From the NCBI RefSeq assembly GCF_003947455.1, contig NZ_QHJH01000010.1, positions 1-64,000 on the forward strand: a DNA stretch of 64,000 nucleotides. The letters are read 5' to 3'. This stretch comes from Streptomyces sp. WAC 04229. Lineage in GTDB: Bacteria; Actinomycetota; Actinomycetes; Streptomycetales; Streptomycetaceae. The notes below the pieces were generated by a model. The model did not search any database, was not told the origin of the DNA, and saw only the letters and a program-made list of their open reading frames with translations. Positions 36,392 through 45,346 of the stretch are shown in pieces. Positions within the stretch are counted from its first letter, which is position 1; the number at the start of each line of letters is the position of its first letter. The translations under genes and the position numbers were made by a program.

Positions 36392-36814
36392 CTAGTAGTC
36401 CGCGAGCCGCTCCAGCAGCGCGGTGCTCCGGGCCAGTAGTGCCCGTTCCTCTTCGTCGAGGCCGGCGTCGATGGCCTGTGCGAGCCAGCCGGCCCTGCGG
36501 TTGCGTTCCGCTTCGAGCGCGGCCCGGCCCGCGTCCGACAGTTCCACCAGCGTCTTACGGCCGTCGGTGGGGTGCGCGCGGCGGGTGACGAGGTCCTTCT
36601 CCATGAGCAGACCCACCGCCCGGGCCATCGACTGGGGGCGGACGCGTTGGTCTGCGGCGAGGTCGCTGGTGGTCATGGCCCCGGCGCGGTCGAGTGCGCC
36701 GAGGACGGCGACCTGACCCAGCGGAATGCGGTCCTCGTGCTTGACGCGTCTGGTCAGCTTTCCCATCGCGGTGCGAAGTTCGGCGGCGATGGCGGCGGCT
36801 TCCGAGGTGGGCAT
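36392..36814 (-). CDS. MarR family transcriptional regulator
   Basis: A 140-residue winged-helix regulator starting at MPTSEA (36814); in-frame sequence further upstream is the translated tandem repeat and is not coding. The DNA-binding region spans GQVAVLGALDRAGAMTTSDLA to RPQSMARAVGLLMEKDLV, with the wing TRRAHPTDGRKTLVELSD. The dimer helices follow. It is divergent from the enolase gene, with a 13-bp tandem repeat between them, so it may control itself and eno. The ligand is unknown. Confidence 0.9.
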   Translation of the reverse strand: MPTSEAAAIAAELRTAMGKLTRRVKHEDRIPLGQVAVLGALDRAGAMTTSDLAADQRVRPQSMARAVGLLMEKDLVTRRAHPTDGRKTLVELSDAGRAALEAERNRRAGWLAQAIDAGLDEEERALLARSTALLERLADY

Positions 36815-36859
36815 ACGGCACCTTATCCCGCTGACCAGCGCCGCTGTGCACCTGACCTG

Positions 36860-36950
36860 CACAGCGGTACTGCACAGCGGTACTGCACAGCGGTACTGCA
36901 CAGCGGTACTGCACAGCGGTACTGCACAGCGGTACTGCACAGTCTAACTG
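36860..36950. repeat. Tandem 13-bp repeat array between marR and eno
   Basis: Six perfect head-to-tail copies of CACAGCGGTACTG (36860-36937) and a seventh degenerate copy (36938-36950). Each unit includes the palindromic core GTAC, and each junction makes TGCA. The array lies 45 bases upstream of the MarR start and 105 bases upstream of the enolase start, where an operator would be expected. It could also be a simple polymorphic minisatellite. Confidence 0.9.
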
Positions 36951-37054
36951 AGCAGCTGAGCTGTTCAGCATTGCTGTAGAGTCTGATCTGTCGGGCTCAG
37001 CGCCAGCGTCGTCGCAGCCGGGGCCACGGCATACGACAACGGGAAGGACCTCCC

Positions 37055-38362
37055 ATGTCCGCACAGGCAGCCGAAGACGTCGCGGCCGTCATCGAGACCG
37101 TCACCGCCCGCCGGATCATCGACAGCCGAGGCAATCCCACGGTCGAGGTCGATGTCGTCCTGGCGGACGGGTCCTTGGGGCGCGCGGCCGTCCCCTCCGG
37201 AGCCTCGACGGGTGCCCGGGAGGCCGTGGAGCTGCGTGACGAAGACTCCGCGCGCTGGCACGGCAAGGGCGTCGACCGCGCCGTGGCGCACGTCAACGGC
37301 GACATCGCGGCAGCCGTGCGCGGCCGGGACGCGGCGGATCAGGCCGGCCTCGACGGCGCGCTGATCGCCCTCGACGGGACGGTCACGAAGTCCCGGCTCG
37401 GGGCCAACGCGATCCTCGGGGTCTCCCTCGCCGCCGCCAAGGCCGCCGCGGCGGCCCGCCGCCAGCCCCTCTACCGCCATCTGGGCGGATCCGGCGCGCA
37501 CCTCCTGCCGCTGCCCATGATGAACATCGTCAACGGCGGCGTCCACGCCGACAATCCGCTGGACTTCCAGGAGTTCATGATCGCGCCGGTGGGCGCGGAC
37601 ACCTTCGCCGAGGCCGTCCGCATAGGCAGCGAGGTCTTCCACACCCTGCGCCGCGACCTGCTGAGCGCCGGGCACTCCACGGGCGTCGGCGACGAGGGCG
37701 GCTTCGCACCGGCCCTGCGCACGGCCGAGGAGGCGCTCGACTTCGTGATGACCGCGATCGAACGCACCGGCTACCGCCCCGGCACGGACATCGGCCTGGT
37801 CATGGACCCGGCGTCGTCGGAGTTCTTCCGCGACGGGGTGTACGACTACGCGGGCGAGGGAGTGCGGCGCACCCCCTCGGAGCAGGCCGACTACCTGGCC
37901 AAGCTCATCGACGCCTACCCGGTCGTCTCCATCGAGGACCCGATGGCGGAGAACGACCTGGACGGGTGGCGCGAGCTGACCGCCCGCGTGGGCGACCGCT
38001 GCCAGCTCACCGGCGACGACGTGTTCTGCACCAACGAGACGCTGCTGCGCGAGGGGATCCGCACCGGCGTCGGCAACTCCGTCCTGGTCAAGGTCAACCA
38101 GATCGGAACCCTGACGGAGGCGCTGGCCGCGGTGGCCACGGCACACCAGGCGGGCTGGACTGCCGTCATGTCGCACCGCTCGGGCGAGACGGAGGACACC
38201 ACGATCGCGGACCTCGCGGTGGCGACGGGCTGCGGTCAGATCAAGACCGGATCGCTCTCCCGCTCCGACCGGACCGCGAAGTACAACCAACTGATACGCA
38301 TCGAGGAGGAGTTGGGCTCCTCGGCACGCTTCGCGGGCCACTCCGCGCTGCGGCGGGCATAG
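37055..38362 (+). CDS. eno: Enolase (probable second copy)
   Basis: A 435-residue phosphopyruvate hydratase converting 2-phosphoglycerate to phosphoenolpyruvate. Catalytic and metal motifs are intact: [15 protein letters not shown], the acid Glu in [10 protein letters not shown], metal ligands in VVSIEDPM and TGDDVF, base Lys in [11 protein letters not shown], and [20 protein letters not shown] lies upstream of the ATG. It is divergent from a MarR gene and isolated from the usual housekeeping eno neighbours (ftsB/divIC), which suggests an additional, conditionally expressed enolase. That it is a paralogue is inferred from context only. Confidence 0.95.
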   Translation: MSAQAAEDVAAVIETVTARRIIDSRGNPTVEVDVVLADGSLGRAAVPSGASTGAREAVELRDEDSARWHGKGVDRAVAHVNGDIAAAVRGRDAADQAGLDGALIALDGTVTKSRLGANAILGVSLAAAKAAAAARRQPLYRHLGGSGAHLLPLPMMNIVNGGVHADNPLDFQEFMIAPVGADTFAEAVRIGSEVFHTLRRDLLSAGHSTGVGDEGGFAPALRTAEEALDFVMTAIERTGYRPGTDIGLVMDPASSEFFRDGVYDYAGEGVRRTPSEQADYLAKLIDAYPVVSIEDPMAENDLDGWRELTARVGDRCQLTGDDVFCTNETLLREGIRTGVGNSVLVKVNQIGTLTEALAAVATAHQAGWTAVMSHRSGETEDTTIADLAVATGCGQIKTGSLSRSDRTAKYNQLIRIEEELGSSARFAGHSALRRA

Positions 38363-38426
38363 GCGGGAGCCGCGGCGACCTGCCGCTGCCCACGATCGCC
38401 GGGACGCGCCACCCGGCGGCCGGCTC

Positions 38427-38451
38427 GCCGACACGGTACTCCCGTGTCGGC
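38427..38451. terminator. Perfect hairpin, bidirectional terminator
   Basis: Ten-base arms GCCGACACGG and CCGTGTCGGC around a five-base loop, between the convergent enolase and EF-hand genes. It sits 65 bases after the enolase stop and 11 bases past the EF-hand stop. Confidence 0.85.
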
Positions 38452-38461
38452 GCCCGCGGCG

Positions 38462-39013
38462 TCAGGCGGCCGGGGCCAGTGGACCGCACATCGCGTTGCC
38501 GGGCTCGGCCGGGTCGTCGCTGATCCAGAACTGCAGCCACAGCAGCGCGAACTCCGGCCGGCTGAGGTAGCCGTCACCGTCCTGGTCGAGACTGTCGAAG
38601 ACGTCCCCCGTCACCGTGCCGCGCCCGTGCCAGGTGTCGATGAGCCGCTGGTGCTCGGCGCGGGAGATGCGCCCGTCACCGTTCTCGTCCACGGCGTCGA
38701 AGATGGTGTCGGCCGTGGCCGTGACGGCCTCGGGCATCGACGGCAACCGGTCCACCATCGCCATCAGGATGTCCATGTCGACCCGCTCCGCGCCCTCCCC
38801 CTCCTCGGCGGCGAGGGCCGACAACTGGTGCCACCATCCCATGAGCACGCCCCGCACCCGCTCCGTCAGCTCCGGAGCGGCGGCGACCCGCGGCAGCAGG
38901 CGCCACCGCTCCACGAGCGCCGCGAAGTCCGCCTCCTCCAGAAGGCCGTTGCCGTCGGCGTCGAACGCCTCGAACATCGCCCGGACCTTCTCCCGCTGAA
39001 ACCCACTGGCCAT
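38462..39013 (-). CDS. EF-hand calcium-binding protein
   Basis: A 183-residue protein with three clear EF-hand loops: DADGNGLLEEADF (~18-30), DENGDGRISRAEH (~107-119) and DQDGDGYLSRPEF (~141-153). The second position is degenerate, as is common in calerythrin-type proteins. It is a diverged relative of the EF-hand protein at 19318-19857. No signal peptide. Probably a cytosolic calcium sensor or buffer. Confidence 0.88.
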   Translation of the reverse strand: MASGFQREKVRAMFEAFDADGNGLLEEADFAALVERWRLLPRVAAAPELTERVRGVLMGWWHQLSALAAEEGEGAERVDMDILMAMVDRLPSMPEAVTATADTIFDAVDENGDGRISRAEHQRLIDTWHGRGTVTGDVFDSLDQDGDGYLSRPEFALLWLQFWISDDPAEPGNAMCGPLAPAA

Positions 39014-39826
39014 CTCAAGCCCCCTGACTCACCCGGTTGGGGACAGCCTGTCCAGTTCCGCGGGCCGGCCAACGGCGCCCGGGATCACCGGCGGCCGAGC
39101 CCAAGCCTCCGCGCGCCGGTTTGGAGTTTCGGCGGCCTCCCTCGCACCCACTCCCTCGACGGCCGAGACCCCACCCCGCCGCAATCCAGCCGATGTTGAT
39201 CCCGAGGCCCCTCCTCGGCGGGCGGGTGATCTCCGCCGGAGAGCGCTCTTCGCCGGGCGGCTCGGCGCGATCGGGCAACCGCGTGCAAAGGCGCGGGCGA
39301 CGTGCGCGGGCGATCACACGGCACAAGGTCCGCAGCTCAGCACCGGTTCAGTGACGGACGGCCGGAGTTCAGGAGTGAGAAGCATCGCAAAGTCGATCAA
39401 GGCCGCCGCCGGAGTCCGGGCGCCGCCGGGAGCGCGACAAAGCGTGACCGAATAATGGAGGCAACCTCAAAGGTTGAACACAAATTACACACATCCCCTC
39501 TTCACGCCGGGTCCCGATGGTCTACATTGACCGTGCTTCGACACGAGGCGACCAGTAATGATCTAAGGTCCGGCACTTCGGCAGGTCAGCGTTGCACCCT
39601 GCGGCATCAGTGCCGGCCATGGGGATGATCAATTTCTGGAGCCCGAAAGGGCGCTTGGGTGAGGGGAGCACCCAAGGTTTCGGCGGGTACCGGCGCGCCT
39701 CGAATTCAAGTAGCTCTGCTTCAAGTAGCTCTGCATTGCCGCATCGGCACGGAAGGCGGGGGCCTCCCGGCAGAGCAAAACAGTGTTGGGCGAACACGTC
39801 GAATCACTGGGGACCTGGGGGGTTCT
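39014..39826 (+). promoter_or_regulatory. Long leader upstream of the exopolysaccharide cluster
   Basis: About 810 bases without an intact gene. The section 39460-39570 is unusually AT-rich for this genome and likely holds the cluster promoter. At 39655-39675 TTGGGTG and CACCCAA form a hairpin, and flanking CCGAAA/TTTCGG could extend it. At 39705-39734 the 15-base unit TTCAAGTAGCTCTGC occurs twice in tandem. This structure lies before the first gene and could act as a transcribed leader or binding site. It matches no riboswitch class that I can recognise. Confidence 0.45.
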
Positions 39827-41320
39827 GTGCGGCAAGGGGGAATAGTCAGCCCTTTTCCGGCTGCGGGCGAAAGCCTGGCGAACGGGGCGGCCGGCCGGCC
39901 CGCGGTCGACTGGGAGCAGCGGTATCGCCGTACCGTGATCACCACCGATACGGTGGCGACCGCCGTTGTGGTGGCGGCGATCGGCAACTTCTTCGGGGCC
40001 CGGGACGCGGCCAACTGGCATGAGAAGTGGGGAATTCTCGCCTTCGGCACCGAGCTGCTGGTGCTGGGCGCGCTCGCGGTGAGCCGGTCGTGGGCCCCGG
40101 GGGTGCTCGGCCAGGGTGCCGAGGAATTCCGCCGGCTCGGGCGCTCGCTGTTCATGGCGACCGTCGTACTGGCGCTCGGCGGGATCGCCCTCACCTCGCG
40201 CAACATCAAACTCTGGATCTTCGTCGCCATTCCCGCGATCGCGCTCGTCACCATGACCGCGCGCTACGTGCTGCGGCTGTGGCTGCACCGGCAGCGGAAG
40301 GACGGACGGTGCCTGATACCGGTGCTCGCCGCCGGGAGTCCGGCCACCGTGCGCGACCTGATCACGCGGACCCGAAGATTCCCGCATCTCGGCTGGCGGA
40401 TCGACGCGGTGTGCACGACGGACGGTCTGGGGACGGACGGTCAGGGACACGGCGGTGACCAACTGGACGGCGTGCCGGTCGTCGGCCGGCTCTCGGACGT
40501 CGCGGGCCACGTCCACCGCGACGGCTACCGTGTCGTCGCCGTCACGCCGGATCCGCACTGGTCGCCGGAACGGCTGCAGCGACTGGCCTGGAACCTCGAA
40601 GGCAGCGACACCGAGATGGTCGTGGCGCCCGTGCTGATGGAGGTGGCCGGACCGCGGCTGCACATCGACGCGGTGCTCGGGATCCCGTTACTGCGGGTCA
40701 GCATGCCGACCTTCACGGGGGGCCGCCGCGCGATCAAGGGCATCGTCGACCGGACGGGCGCGGCGATCCTGCTGGTGCTGTTCGCGCCGCTGATGGTGTT
40801 CGTGGGGCTGCTCGTGCTGGTCGACAGCCGGGGCGGGGCCTTCTACCGCCAGCGCAGGGTCGGCAAGGACGGCCGCGAATTCACCATTCTCAAGTTCCGC
40901 ACCATGGTCGTCGGGGCGGACCGGGCGCGTGCGGCGCTGGCCGACCGCAACGAGGGCGCCGGCCTGCTGTTCAAGCTCCGCCGGGACCCGCGGGTGACCC
41001 GGGTCGGGGCGGTGCTGCGCCGGTACTCGCTCGACGAACTCCCGCAGCTTTTCAACGTGTTGACGGGATCGATGTCACTCGTCGGCCCGCGGCCCCCGTT
41101 ACCGGAGGAGTCCGCCGCGTACGGCCCCGACATCCGGCGGCGGCTGCTGGTCAAGCCCGGACTCACCGGCCTGTGGCAGATCAGCGGACGCAGCGACCTG
41201 TCGTGGGACGAGGCGGTCCGGCTGGACCTGCGGTATGTGGAGGACTGGTCGCTCGCCCTGGACACAGTGATCCTGTGGAAGACGCTGCGTGCGGTGTTCT
41301 ACGGCCAGGGGGCCTACTGA
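39827..41320 (+). CDS. Exopolysaccharide-initiating polyprenyl glycosylphosphotransferase
   Basis: A 497-residue membrane enzyme of the WbaP/WcaJ family that transfers a sugar-1-phosphate from a nucleotide sugar to undecaprenyl phosphate, starting each repeat unit. Start GTG 39827 has GGGGGG upstream. The N-terminal half has several membrane helices, then a Rossmann-like CoA-binding-type domain. The C-terminal catalytic part has GAFYRQRRVGKDGREF, ILKFRTMVVGAD, RRYSLDELPQLFNVL, GPRPPLPEE and GLTGLWQISGRS. Two TTA codons (40688 and 41099) are present, rare in Streptomyces and translated only when the bldA tRNA is made. It is the first gene of the cluster. Confidence 0.93.
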   Translation: MRQGGIVSPFPAAGESLANGAAGRPAVDWEQRYRRTVITTDTVATAVVVAAIGNFFGARDAANWHEKWGILAFGTELLVLGALAVSRSWAPGVLGQGAEEFRRLGRSLFMATVVLALGGIALTSRNIKLWIFVAIPAIALVTMTARYVLRLWLHRQRKDGRCLIPVLAAGSPATVRDLITRTRRFPHLGWRIDAVCTTDGLGTDGQGHGGDQLDGVPVVGRLSDVAGHVHRDGYRVVAVTPDPHWSPERLQRLAWNLEGSDTEMVVAPVLMEVAGPRLHIDAVLGIPLLRVSMPTFTGGRRAIKGIVDRTGAAILLVLFAPLMVFVGLLVLVDSRGGAFYRQRRVGKDGREFTILKFRTMVVGADRARAALADRNEGAGLLFKLRRDPRVTRVGAVLRRYSLDELPQLFNVLTGSMSLVGPRPPLPEESAAYGPDIRRRLLVKPGLTGLWQISGRSDLSWDEAVRLDLRYVEDWSLALDTVILWKTLRAVFYGQGAY

Positions 41321-41393
41321 TGCGCCGGAGCCGGGGTCCGGCCGGCGCACGGACCGCAGGCCCGGTGGGCCTGCCTGGGGGGAGGAACGCGTC

Positions 41394-42713
41394 ATGAGAG
41401 TCAGCGTCTTCGGACTCGGCTACGTGGGCTGTGTGTCGGCCGCGTGCCTGGCCGGCATCGGCCACGAGGTCATCGGGGTGGACGTGAACCAGGTCAAGGT
41501 CGACCTGGTCAACGACGGCAAGGCCCCGGTGGTCGAGGAGCGGATCGGCGAACTGATCGCCGAGGTCACGCGGAGCGGCGCGTTACGCGCCACCGCCGAC
41601 GTCCACGAGGCGGTCGTGAACAGCGAGGTGTCGCTGGTCTGCGTGGGCACCCCGTCGGAGCCCAACGGCAGCCTGTGCACCACATACCTGGAGCGGGTCA
41701 CCGAGCAGATCGGCGCCGCGCTGGCCGAAAGGGGTGGGCGGCACACCGTCGTCTTCCGCAGCACCATGCTCCCCGGCACCTGCCTCAACCTGCTGGTGCC
41801 GATCCTGGAGAAGGCCGTCGGCGGCACGGCCGGCGTGGACATCGGGGTCGCGGTCAACCCGGAGTTCCTGCGCGAGGGCACGAGCGTGCGGGACTTCTTC
41901 GACCCGCCGAAGACCGTCATCGGCGAGCTTGATTCCGCCAGCGGCGAGGCGGTGATGGAGCTGTACTACGGCCTGCCCGGCGAGGTGTTCCGGGTGCCGA
42001 TCCCGACGGCGGAGGCGATCAAGTACGCCGACAACGCGTTCCACGGCCTCAAGATCGGCTTCGCGAACGAGCTGGGCGCGGTGTGCCAGGCGCTGGGCGT
42101 GGACTCGCACCAGGTGATGGACGTGTTCCTGGCCGACCGCAAGCTGAACATCAGCCCCGCCTACCTGCGGCCAGGCTTCGCCTTCGGTGGCTCCTGCCTG
42201 CCCAAGGACCTGCGCAGCCTGGTCCACGCGGCGCAGCGGGCCGACGTCTCGGTGCCCATCCTCTCCCACGTGCTGCCCTCCAACTCCGACCATCTGCAGC
42301 GCGCGGTGGATCTGGTCGAGCGCACCGGCAAACGCCGGGCGGGCCTGCTCGGGCTGTCCTTCAAGCCCGGCACCGACGACCTCCGCGAGAGCCCGCTGGT
42401 CGAGCTGGCGGAGCGGCTCTTCGGCAAGGGGTACGACCTGCGGATCTACGACGCCAACGTGAGCCTGTCCCGGCTGCTCGGCGCGAACCGCGAGTACATC
42501 GAGACGCGGCTGCCGCACCTCGCGCAGCTGCTGGCGGATTCCGTCGAGGAGGTGATCGACCACGCCGAGGTGTGCCTGGTCGGGACCAGGGACCCGGCCG
42601 TGCTGTCGGCACTGCCCCGCGGCGCCGGCGGCCCCGTGATCGTCGATCTCGTCCACCTTCCCGACGCCGAGGCGCGCCGGGCCGAACCGGGGTACATGGG
42701 CCTTGCTTGGTGA
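41394..42713 (+). CDS. algD: GDP-mannose 6-dehydrogenase (AlgD type)
   Basis: A 439-residue nucleotide-sugar dehydrogenase. Start ATG has GGGGGGAGG upstream. N-terminal NAD fold FGLGYVGCVSAACLAGIGH; catalytic cysteine at residue 268 in FAFGGSCLPKDL, matching C268 of Pseudomonas AlgD; RHTVVFRSTMLPGT, VNPEFLREGTSVRDF, LGLSFKPGTDDLRESPLVEL and ANREYIETRLPHL are closer to AlgD than to UDP-glucose dehydrogenases. It should oxidise GDP-mannose to GDP-mannuronate, giving a uronic-acid-containing polymer. A TTA codon is at 41583. Substrate choice between GDP-mannose and a UDP-hexose is inferred from sequence. Confidence 0.88.
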   Translation: MRVSVFGLGYVGCVSAACLAGIGHEVIGVDVNQVKVDLVNDGKAPVVEERIGELIAEVTRSGALRATADVHEAVVNSEVSLVCVGTPSEPNGSLCTTYLERVTEQIGAALAERGGRHTVVFRSTMLPGTCLNLLVPILEKAVGGTAGVDIGVAVNPEFLREGTSVRDFFDPPKTVIGELDSASGEAVMELYYGLPGEVFRVPIPTAEAIKYADNAFHGLKIGFANELGAVCQALGVDSHQVMDVFLADRKLNISPAYLRPGFAFGGSCLPKDLRSLVHAAQRADVSVPILSHVLPSNSDHLQRAVDLVERTGKRRAGLLGLSFKPGTDDLRESPLVELAERLFGKGYDLRIYDANVSLSRLLGANREYIETRLPHLAQLLADSVEEVIDHAEVCLVGTRDPAVLSALPRGAGGPVIVDLVHLPDAEARRAEPGYMGLAW

Positions 42714-43989
42714 CACGGCGTCGAACGACGCGAAGGGCGGTGCCCGGCCGGAACGGCGCGCGCTGATCCTGGTGGAGAACCTGTCGGTCCCGTTCGACCG
42801 CCGGGTGTGGCAGGAGTGCACGACGCTGCGCGACGCGGGCTGGACGGTGCACGTCATCTGCCCCCGGGGGACCAAGCGGGACACGGAATCGGAGGCGGAG
42901 ATCGACGGGGTGCGGATCCACCGCTACCCGTTGCGCGCGGCCACCGGAGGACCGGCCGGCTATCTGCGGGAGTACGGGGCGGCGTTGTGGCACACGGTCC
43001 GGCTGGCCCGGAAGGTCGGCCCGGTCCACGTGGTCCACGCCTGCAACCCGCCCGACCTGCTGTTCCTGCCCGCGTTGTGGATGAAGCGGCGCGGTGCGCG
43101 CTTCGTCTTCGACCAGCACGACCTGGTTCCGGAGCTGTACCTGTCCCGGTTCGGCCGCGGCGAGGACCTGCTCTACCGCGGTGTGCGCGCGCTGGAGCGG
43201 CTCACCTACCGGGCCGCGGACGTCGTGATCGCCACGAACGAGAGCTACCGGGACGTCGCGGTGCGCCGCGGCGGCCGGCGCCCGGCGGACGTCTTCGTGG
43301 TCCGCAGCGCTCCCGACGTCGACCGGTTCCACCCGGTGCCGCCAGAGCCGGAGTTGAAGCGCGGCAAGCCGCATCTGCTGTGCTACCTCGGCGTCATGGG
43401 CCCGCAGGACGGCGTCGACTACGCCTTGCGGGCCCTCGCAAGGCTGCGCGACGACCTCGGACGGACCGACTGGCACGCGGTGTTCGTCGGTGCCGGAGAC
43501 ACCTTCGACGAGATGGTGGAGCTGTCCCGGCGGCTCGGGCTCGCGGAGCAGGTGCAGTTCACCGGGCGCATTCCGGACGCCGACCTGGTGCGCTACCTGT
43601 CCACCGCGGACGTGTGCCTCTCCCCCGACCCGCGCAACCCGCTCAACGACGTCTCGACCATGAACAAGGTCCTGGAGTACATGGTGATGGGCCGGCCGAT
43701 CGTCTCGTTCGACCTCCGGGAGGCGAGGGTCTCCGCGGGCGACGCGGCCGTCTACGCGCCCGCCAACGACGAGGCCGAGTTCGCCGGGCTCATCGCGCTG
43801 CTCCTCGACGACCCGGAGCGGCGGGAGTGGATGGGCAAGCTCGGCCAGGAGCGGATCGGTGGGGAGCTCTCCTGGCGGAACTCCCAGCGGTCGCTGCTAG
43901 CCGCCTACGCCGCCGCCTGCGACGGCCGCATTCCGGTGCCGCCGGCCGGCACGTCAGTACCGGGCGGGAGCCGCACCGTTGAGCGATGA
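42703..43989 (+). CDS. GT4 family glycosyltransferase
   Basis: A 428-residue GT-B glycosyltransferase starting at TTG inside the end of algD. It shows LILVENLSVPFDRRVWQECT, typical of capsule GT4 enzymes, the acceptor-side FVFDQHDLVPELY, and the donor-binding C-terminal domain with GRIPDADLVRYLSTADVCLSP and NKVLEYMVMGRPIVSFD. It would add a sugar to the lipid-linked intermediate on the cytosolic face. Donor and linkage cannot be read from sequence. Confidence 0.9.
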   Translation: MLGDTASNDAKGGARPERRALILVENLSVPFDRRVWQECTTLRDAGWTVHVICPRGTKRDTESEAEIDGVRIHRYPLRAATGGPAGYLREYGAALWHTVRLARKVGPVHVVHACNPPDLLFLPALWMKRRGARFVFDQHDLVPELYLSRFGRGEDLLYRGVRALERLTYRAADVVIATNESYRDVAVRRGGRRPADVFVVRSAPDVDRFHPVPPEPELKRGKPHLLCYLGVMGPQDGVDYALRALARLRDDLGRTDWHAVFVGAGDTFDEMVELSRRLGLAEQVQFTGRIPDADLVRYLSTADVCLSPDPRNPLNDVSTMNKVLEYMVMGRPIVSFDLREARVSAGDAAVYAPANDEAEFAGLIALLLDDPERREWMGKLGQERIGGELSWRNSQRSLLAAYAAACDGRIPVPPAGTSVPGGSRTVER

Positions 43990-45346
43990 CACCATACGTC
44001 TGGTCACGATCGGGCGGATGCTCCGCCGGCGTCGGCGGTTGTTCGCCGTCCTCGCCGTGGTGGGCGCACTCGTCGGCTACGGCGCCTCCCTGCTGTTCCC
44101 GCCGAGATACACGACGTCGGCATCCGTCCTCCTGCCCGGGCAGTGGGAGCAGCGCGAGCTGCTGACCCAGGCGGAGATCGCGACCAGTTCGGAGGTGGTC
44201 GACCGCGCGGCCGCCGCGCTCCACTGGAGCGGCGTGGACGGCATCGACCTGCGGGACCAGGTGGGCGCCAAGGCGACCGACGGGAACATCATCAAGATCT
44301 CGGGTACGGCCGACAGCCCCGGGCGCGCGCAGCGGCTCTCCGACGAGGTGGCCCAGCAGTTCGTCTCCTTCGCCGCGCGGATCGCGGGCGACACCACCGG
44401 TTCCGACGCGGCCACGGAGTCCGAGGCGCTGCGGCAGCAGGTCGTGCGGACCAACCGCCGCATCACCGATCTGGCCGACTCGGCCGATCCCGGGCGGACC
44501 GTGGAGAGCGTGCAGGCCCGCACCGAGCTGGCGAAGCTGCGTACCACGCTGGCGGACGCCATGAACAAGCTGGAGCAGGCCGGCGGGGCGACGGGCAAGG
44601 CCAACCTGGTCGTCATGGGGCCGGCGGCCCGGCCGACCGGCGAGGCCCCGCCGACGCGGGTGCACCTCATCGTGGGCGGGTCGCTGCTGTTCCTCCTGCT
44701 CGCGGTCGTCGGCCATCTCGTCACCGCACGGATGAACCGCCGGCCGCGCACCGGCCAGGAGATCGCCGGGGCGCTCGGCTCGGCGCTGCTGGGTACCGTC
44801 GACGTACCCGGTGAGCGGACGGCGTCCCGCCCGGAAGGCCGTGGCCGGGGGGCCCGGATCGGCGGTCTGCTGGGCATCGACACGCCGTGGGACACGCCGC
44901 CCCCGCAGGCGTCCGGCGACGAGGAGGGCAGGCGGATCCGCTACCGGCGGGTGTGCGCCCGCCTCCGGGACCGGCTGCCGGCCCCTCGGCGGCTGCTGGT
45001 GGTCGTACCGGGCGGCGACGAGACCGCCCGTCGGGCCGCCCGGCAACTCGTCGCGGAGGCCGGGAGCGATGCGCTGCTGCGGGTGGCGGAAGTCCCGGTG
45101 GACCGGCCGATGGTGCCTGATGGCGACGCCGAGTCCGGTGCCCTGGTCGTGCTCGGCGCGGGCAGTCGGACCGCGGGCGAGCTGGCCGGCATCGCCGAAG
45201 CCTGTGCGGACGCCGGGCACGAGATCGTCGGTGTCGTCGTCGCCACCACCGTCCTGGCCCCCCGGGCCCGGGCGGACGCGCGCCCTCCGCGTCACACGGC
45301 GCCGGCGGTCGCGGTCGGGGACGACGCGAGGGGAGGTTCGGCGTGA
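43979..45346 (+). CDS. Wzz-like chain-length protein with degenerate BY-kinase-like domain
   Basis: A 455-residue protein (TTG start 43979, GGGAG upstream). After a basic patch RRRRRLF, the first membrane helix is FAVLAVVGALVGYGASLLF. An extracytoplasmic Wzz-type region (YTTSASVLLPG, DGNIIKISGTADSP) with coiled coil follows, then a second helix (LIVGGSLLFLLLAVVGHLV). The cytosolic end resembles a bacterial tyrosine-kinase fold (RRLLVVVPGGDETARRAARQL, GALVVLGAGSRTAGEL) but lacks a Walker A P-loop (no GxGKS/T) and a Tyr-rich tail. It likely sets chain length without kinase activity. Confidence 0.8.
   Translation: MSDDTIRLVTIGRMLRRRRRLFAVLAVVGALVGYGASLLFPPRYTTSASVLLPGQWEQRELLTQAEIATSSEVVDRAAAALHWSGVDGIDLRDQVGAKATDGNIIKISGTADSPGRAQRLSDEVAQQFVSFAARIAGDTTGSDAATESEALRQQVVRTNRRITDLADSADPGRTVESVQARTELAKLRTTLADAMNKLEQAGGATGKANLVVMGPAARPTGEAPPTRVHLIVGGSLLFLLLAVVGHLVTARMNRRPRTGQEIAGALGSALLGTVDVPGERTASRPEGRGRGARIGGLLGIDTPWDTPPPQASGDEEGRRIRYRRVCARLRDRLPAPRRLLVVVPGGDETARRAARQLVAEAGSDALLRVAEVPVDRPMVPDGDAESGALVVLGAGSRTAGELAGIAEACADAGHEIVGVVVATTVLAPRARADARPPRHTAPAVAVGDDARGGSA

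Noticed and set aside
36815..36940. N-terminal extension of the MarR protein through the tandem repeat
   Set aside because: The frame there only translates the 13-bp repeat into Cys/Tyr/Val-rich noise. The MarR family start fits at 36814.
36860..36950. CRISPR-like array
   Set aside because: The repeats are 13 bp, directly adjacent with no spacers, and no cas genes are present. It is a tandem repeat.
39590..39826. c-di-GMP or c-di-AMP riboswitch before the exopolysaccharide genes
   Set aside because: A hairpin and duplication exist, but I could not find the conserved core bases of either riboswitch class, so only a structured leader is reported.
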